NCBI GenBank assembly: GCA_023228285.1
Contig: JALOBM010000018.1
Coordinates: forward strand, 1 to 40,005
Source: Candidatus Cloacimonadota bacterium
Lineage (GTDB): Bacteria > Cloacimonadota > Cloacimonadia > Cloacimonadales > Cloacimonadaceae
Reading direction: 5' to 3'
DNA: 40,005 nucleotides
This document shows positions 37,802 to 40,005 of this stretch, piece by piece. Within the stretch, counting starts at the first letter, position 1. Each line of letters begins with the position of its first letter. The position numbers were made by a program, and so were the translations under genes. Below the pieces are notes generated by a model that saw only the letters and a list, made by a program, of their open reading frames with translations, ran no database searches and had not been told where the DNA came from.

Positions 37802-39019
37802 TTACTTTTTTGCCAATACTTTTTTGAAGAAGTCACCAAGACGCTTTGCGCCTTCTTCGTTCTTTTCCAGAGTCTCATAAGAGAAATTCAGGCGCATGGT
37901 GTTATTACCTCCGCCATCGCAGAAGAAAGAGGTTCCGGCTACATAAGCTACATTCGCTTCCTTGATGCAATCCAGCAACAGAGCGTTTGTATCCAGGTGT
38001 TTTGGAGCATAGGCCATCATAAAGAGGCCGCCTTCCGGTTTAGTCCAGGTGATCTCTTCCGGCATGTACTGTTTCAGAGCGGCCAGGAAGCCTTTCTGCT
38101 TCACGGAATACATCTTGCGGATGTCTTCGATCTTGGGATCCAAAAGACCTTTTTCGATGTAGCGGGCGGCAATCCTCTGAGTGAAGGGCGGTGTGCAGAG
38201 GTCGGTAGCTTGTTTCCCCACCACAATTTTATCCAGTACATCTGCATGACCCACTACCCAACCGATACGGAAACCGGGGCAGAAGATCTTGGAGAAGGTA
38301 CCAAGCATGATTACATGCCCCGTGCCGTCCAGTTCGTACATGGTCTTTTGAGTCTCGCCTTCATAACGCAGCTCACGGTAGGGGCTGTCTTCCAGAATAA
38401 GTACATCGTATTTATGGGCCAGGGCGATGATCTCTTTTCTGCGACGCTCGGTCATGGTAACGCCGGCGGGGTTCTGGAAATCCGGGATCAAATAGATAAA
38501 TTTGGGTTTCTTATCCATTGCCTGAAGCTTTTTCAATTCAGCTTCCAGTATTGCGGGATCTTCTCCCTCATCATCCATGGGAATGCCGATCATTTTTGCG
38601 CCATAGGAATTGAAGGCGGATAGCCCGCCCAGATATGAGGGCAGACCTACGATCACGTAGTCGCCGCGATCAATAAACATCTTGGCAATGAGGTCCAAAG
38701 CTTGCTGGGAAGCCGTGGTGATAATCAGGTTGTCCACACTTACATCCACGCCCTGGCTCTTGTAGCGGTTTGCCAAAAGAGTGCGCAGCAGCATGTCGCC
38801 TTCGGTGGCGCCATATTGCAGGGCCATGGCGGCTTCTTTGTCCATTACTTCATTCATAATCTGTTTCAGTTCTTCCACCGGGAAGGTGAGCGGGCTGGGA
38901 AAGCCACCGCTGAAAGAGATCAATCCGGGGGTGCCGAGATACTTCAGAAGCTCGCGGATAGCCGAACGCTTCATCCCTTTGATGTTCGTGGATAATGCAT
39001 TGTTCAAGTTGGTGATCAT
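37802..39019 (-). CDS. PLP-dependent aminotransferase (class I/II, LysN/2-aminoadipate-transaminase-like)
   Basis: The 405 residues have the fold-type I layout of the subgroup that includes 2-aminoadipate transaminase and MocR-related aminotransferases: LISFSGGFPSPLTFPVEEL near the N-terminus, LQYGATEGDMLLRTLLANR, TTASQQALDLIAKMF for cofactor phosphate, YLIPDFQNPAGVTM, ILEDSPYREL, and the PLP lysine in GTFSKIFCPGFRIGWVVG. It probably converts an amino acid to its 2-oxo acid for the following KorDABC enzyme, with 2-oxoglutarate as acceptor; the real substrate range is not visible. It lies 28 bases upstream of korD and 18 bases after the SpoVG-like gene, with a ggaggatcaac binding site. Confidence 0.9.
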   Translation of the reverse strand: MITNLNNALSTNIKGMKRSAIRELLKYLGTPGLISFSGGFPSPLTFPVEELKQIMNEVMDKEAAMALQYGATEGDMLLRTLLANRYKSQGVDVSVDNLIITTASQQALDLIAKMFIDRGDYVIVGLPSYLGGLSAFNSYGAKMIGIPMDDEGEDPAILEAELKKLQAMDKKPKFIYLIPDFQNPAGVTMTERRRKEIIALAHKYDVLILEDSPYRELRYEGETQKTMYELDGTGHVIMLGTFSKIFCPGFRIGWVVGHADVLDKIVVGKQATDLCTPPFTQRIAARYIEKGLLDPKIEDIRKMYSVKQKGFLAALKQYMPEEITWTKPEGGLFMMAYAPKHLDTNALLLDCIKEANVAYVAGTSFFCDGGGNNTMRLNFSYETLEKNEEGAKRLGDFFKKVLAKK

Positions 39020-39037
39020 GTTGATCCTCCGTATATT

Positions 39038-39328
39038 TTATTTTTCTTCGTAAACCAAAACTTTCTTATTACTCTTGCGCCATTCCCGGTAAGCGTCCTT
39101 GATTTCAAGCTCCCAGACTATGCGTTTGTCCATGTCTTCAAAAGTAATAATATCTATGTAAAAAGTACGTTTATTCTTGCCCACAAAGCTTTTTTTGGGA
39201 AACTCCACTACGATCTCGCCATCTATGTTGAGAATGGTAACTTCGTTCAAAAAAACGCCTTCAGCGATCTCCAGGATCGCTCTTGCCTCCACACTGCCTG
39301 CCTGTACATCACGAAAGTGGATATTCAT
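39038..39328 (-). CDS. SpoVG-like small protein (tentative)
   Basis: The ATG at 39328 lies 8 bases after ggag; an ATG 15 bases further upstream has no site. The 96 residues form a beta-rich fold beginning MNIHFRDVQAGSVEARAILEI, followed by a KKSFVGKNKRTFYIDIITF segment and a C-terminal amphipathic helix. The order of strands, the AxxxLxIxxxFxLxxxxIxxxDG pattern and the PxKxxxGK loop resemble SpoVG, a small nucleic-acid-binding regulator known from Firmicutes and found in several other phyla. The similarity is distant. As first gene of the amino-acid fermentation operon it may be an RNA- or DNA-level regulator of it, or an unrelated passenger. Confidence 0.55.
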   Translation of the reverse strand: MNIHFRDVQAGSVEARAILEIAEGVFLNEVTILNIDGEIVVEFPKKSFVGKNKRTFYIDIITFEDMDKRIVWELEIKDAYREWRKSNKKVLVYEEK

Positions 39329-39354
39329 ATATTCTCCAATCATTACTTAGTACC

Positions 39355-39382
39355 CCTATAAATCAATCGCTTTAAAGGTCAA
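39355..39382 (-). promoter_or_regulatory. Promoter of the SpoVG-aminotransferase-korDABC-mce operon
   Basis: On the - strand TTGACC (39382-39377), 16 bases, TATAGG (39360-39355), about 27 bases before the start codon. Confidence 0.55.
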
Positions 39383-39641
39383 GTGTTTTTTCTGAAGCTA
39401 TTCCTGCCAATTGAGCTTTCTGGCTTGGCAAGCGTAACTGAAGCACCGCAACAATCGGCATAGACAGGCGCAGGAAAACCGGAATATGTCAAACATGGAC
39501 GGTATCAGAGTTCCCAGTCGCTTGGAACCGATTATCTGGGCTTACAAAGGTTTTATGCCAGATTATCGAGATTTCACTTGCGGGTAGGCATGTTTAGCAA
39601 TATCATATCATAAGCATAGACATTATAAAAAGGACATAGAT

Positions 39642-40005
39642 ATGCAGTTACAAATCGGCATCGACGGTATGCATTGTGCTTCATGCAGTGCGAATGTGGA
39701 GAAGAGTTTGAAAGCTCTGGGTGGAGTAAGTTCGGCTCATGTGAACCTCGCTTTGGAAGAAGCTCAGGTGGAATATGACGAGCGCAAGGTAAAGCAGGAA
39801 GCCATTTTCAAGAGTATCACCGATCTGGGTTTCAGCATCCGGGATAGTGTGTATCGGGACGAGGATGAGCATATCCGGATGATGCACATGGCTTCACGGC
39901 GGATGATATTCAGTTGGATACTCACGGCCTTGGTGTTGGTATTGATGATACCGCATATGTTCTTTGGCAGCAAGGTCTTTGGGCACAATGCCGATGCCTG
40001 GATTA
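39642..40005 (+). CDS. copA: Copper-type P-type ATPase, N-terminal part (continues beyond window)
   Basis: The frame opens at an ATG 9 bases after aaaagga and is still open at the window end, giving 121 residues. It starts with a heavy-metal-associated domain: IGIDGMHCASCSANVEKSL with the metal-binding pair Cys12/Cys15, closing with ITDLGFSI around residue 65. A basic linker and the first membrane helix (SWILTALVLVLMIPHMFF) follow. This is the start of CopA-type Cu+ exporting ATPases; the ion specificity motifs of the membrane domain (CPC) lie outside the window. It is divergently transcribed from the - strand operon, with about 300 bases between. Confidence 0.85.
   Translation, partial: MQLQIGIDGMHCASCSANVEKSLKALGGVSSAHVNLALEEAQVEYDERKVKQEAIFKSITDLGFSIRDSVYRDEDEHIRMMHMASRRMIFSWILTALVLVLMIPHMFFGSKVFGHNADAWI

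Noticed and set aside
37682..38623. Long + strand frame opposite the aminotransferase gene
   Set aside because: Same reason: the - strand protein has all family motifs, the + strand frame has none.

Overview
The window looks like chromosomal DNA of a fermentative, diderm, Cloacimonadota-like bacterium (Candidatus Cloacimonas type); this is inference from gene content, not a database match. Pointers are secreted proteins ending in a PNPFN...ISYDL / GxYFYR sorting-type tail, a beta-barrel outer-membrane protein ending in Phe, several lipoproteins, an amino-acid fermentation operon (aminotransferase, 2-oxoacid:ferredoxin oxidoreductase DABC, methylmalonyl-CoA epimerase), and homologues of proteins first known from Gram-positive sporulation (GerW/YtfJ and probably SpoVG).

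Left part (1-11.2 kb, all + strand): the 3' end of a membrane protein gene, the redox repressor rex, an M29-type aminopeptidase with a long extra N-terminus, and a truncated secreted-protein gene. Then comes a tight six-gene cluster: DsbD, an Omp28-like lipoprotein, a TlpA-like thioredoxin with a His-rich tail, a beta-barrel protein, a second secreted CxxC protein and a ZIP metal transporter. It reads as one envelope thiol-redox and metal module fed by DsbD.

Middle (11.4-27.6 kb): a 2346-residue multidomain secreted protein under its own promoter, with a strong terminator; GerW-like protein, lipoate-protein ligase, a lipoprotein, threonine aldolase and WrbA. Behind wrbA lies an AT-rich island (about 23.37-25.53 kb) with a lipoprotein, a small membrane protein and a broken IS630-type transposase. 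It is bracketed by two copies of the wrbA 3' end (about 175 bp). nadC follows, behind a leader with a terminator-like hairpin, and then a coiled-coil zinc-ribbon gene.

Right part (27.6-40 kb): a decayed prophage remnant (head-morphogenesis C-terminus, a small gene, a tail-protein fragment) enclosed by a 13-bp inverted repeat and repeated 20-bp motifs; phnD-phnC without an adjacent permease; pruA with an unusual leader; four tRNA genes (initiator Met, CAT, Arg, His); then, on the - strand, a seven-gene operon from a SpoVG-like gene through aminotransferase and korDABC to mce. The window ends in the start of a copper-type P-type ATPase on the + strand.

Intergenic spaces carry at least four dispersed repeat families: a 52-bp element in three copies, a 20-nt hairpin in three copies, a sequence with the core AGTATTGAGGATTGCCG or close variant in two copies, and tracts built from CGCAGAT words. 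The items most worth a second look are the two candidate RNA switches (pruA and nadC leaders), the wrbA-flanked island and the thiol-redox/metal operon.
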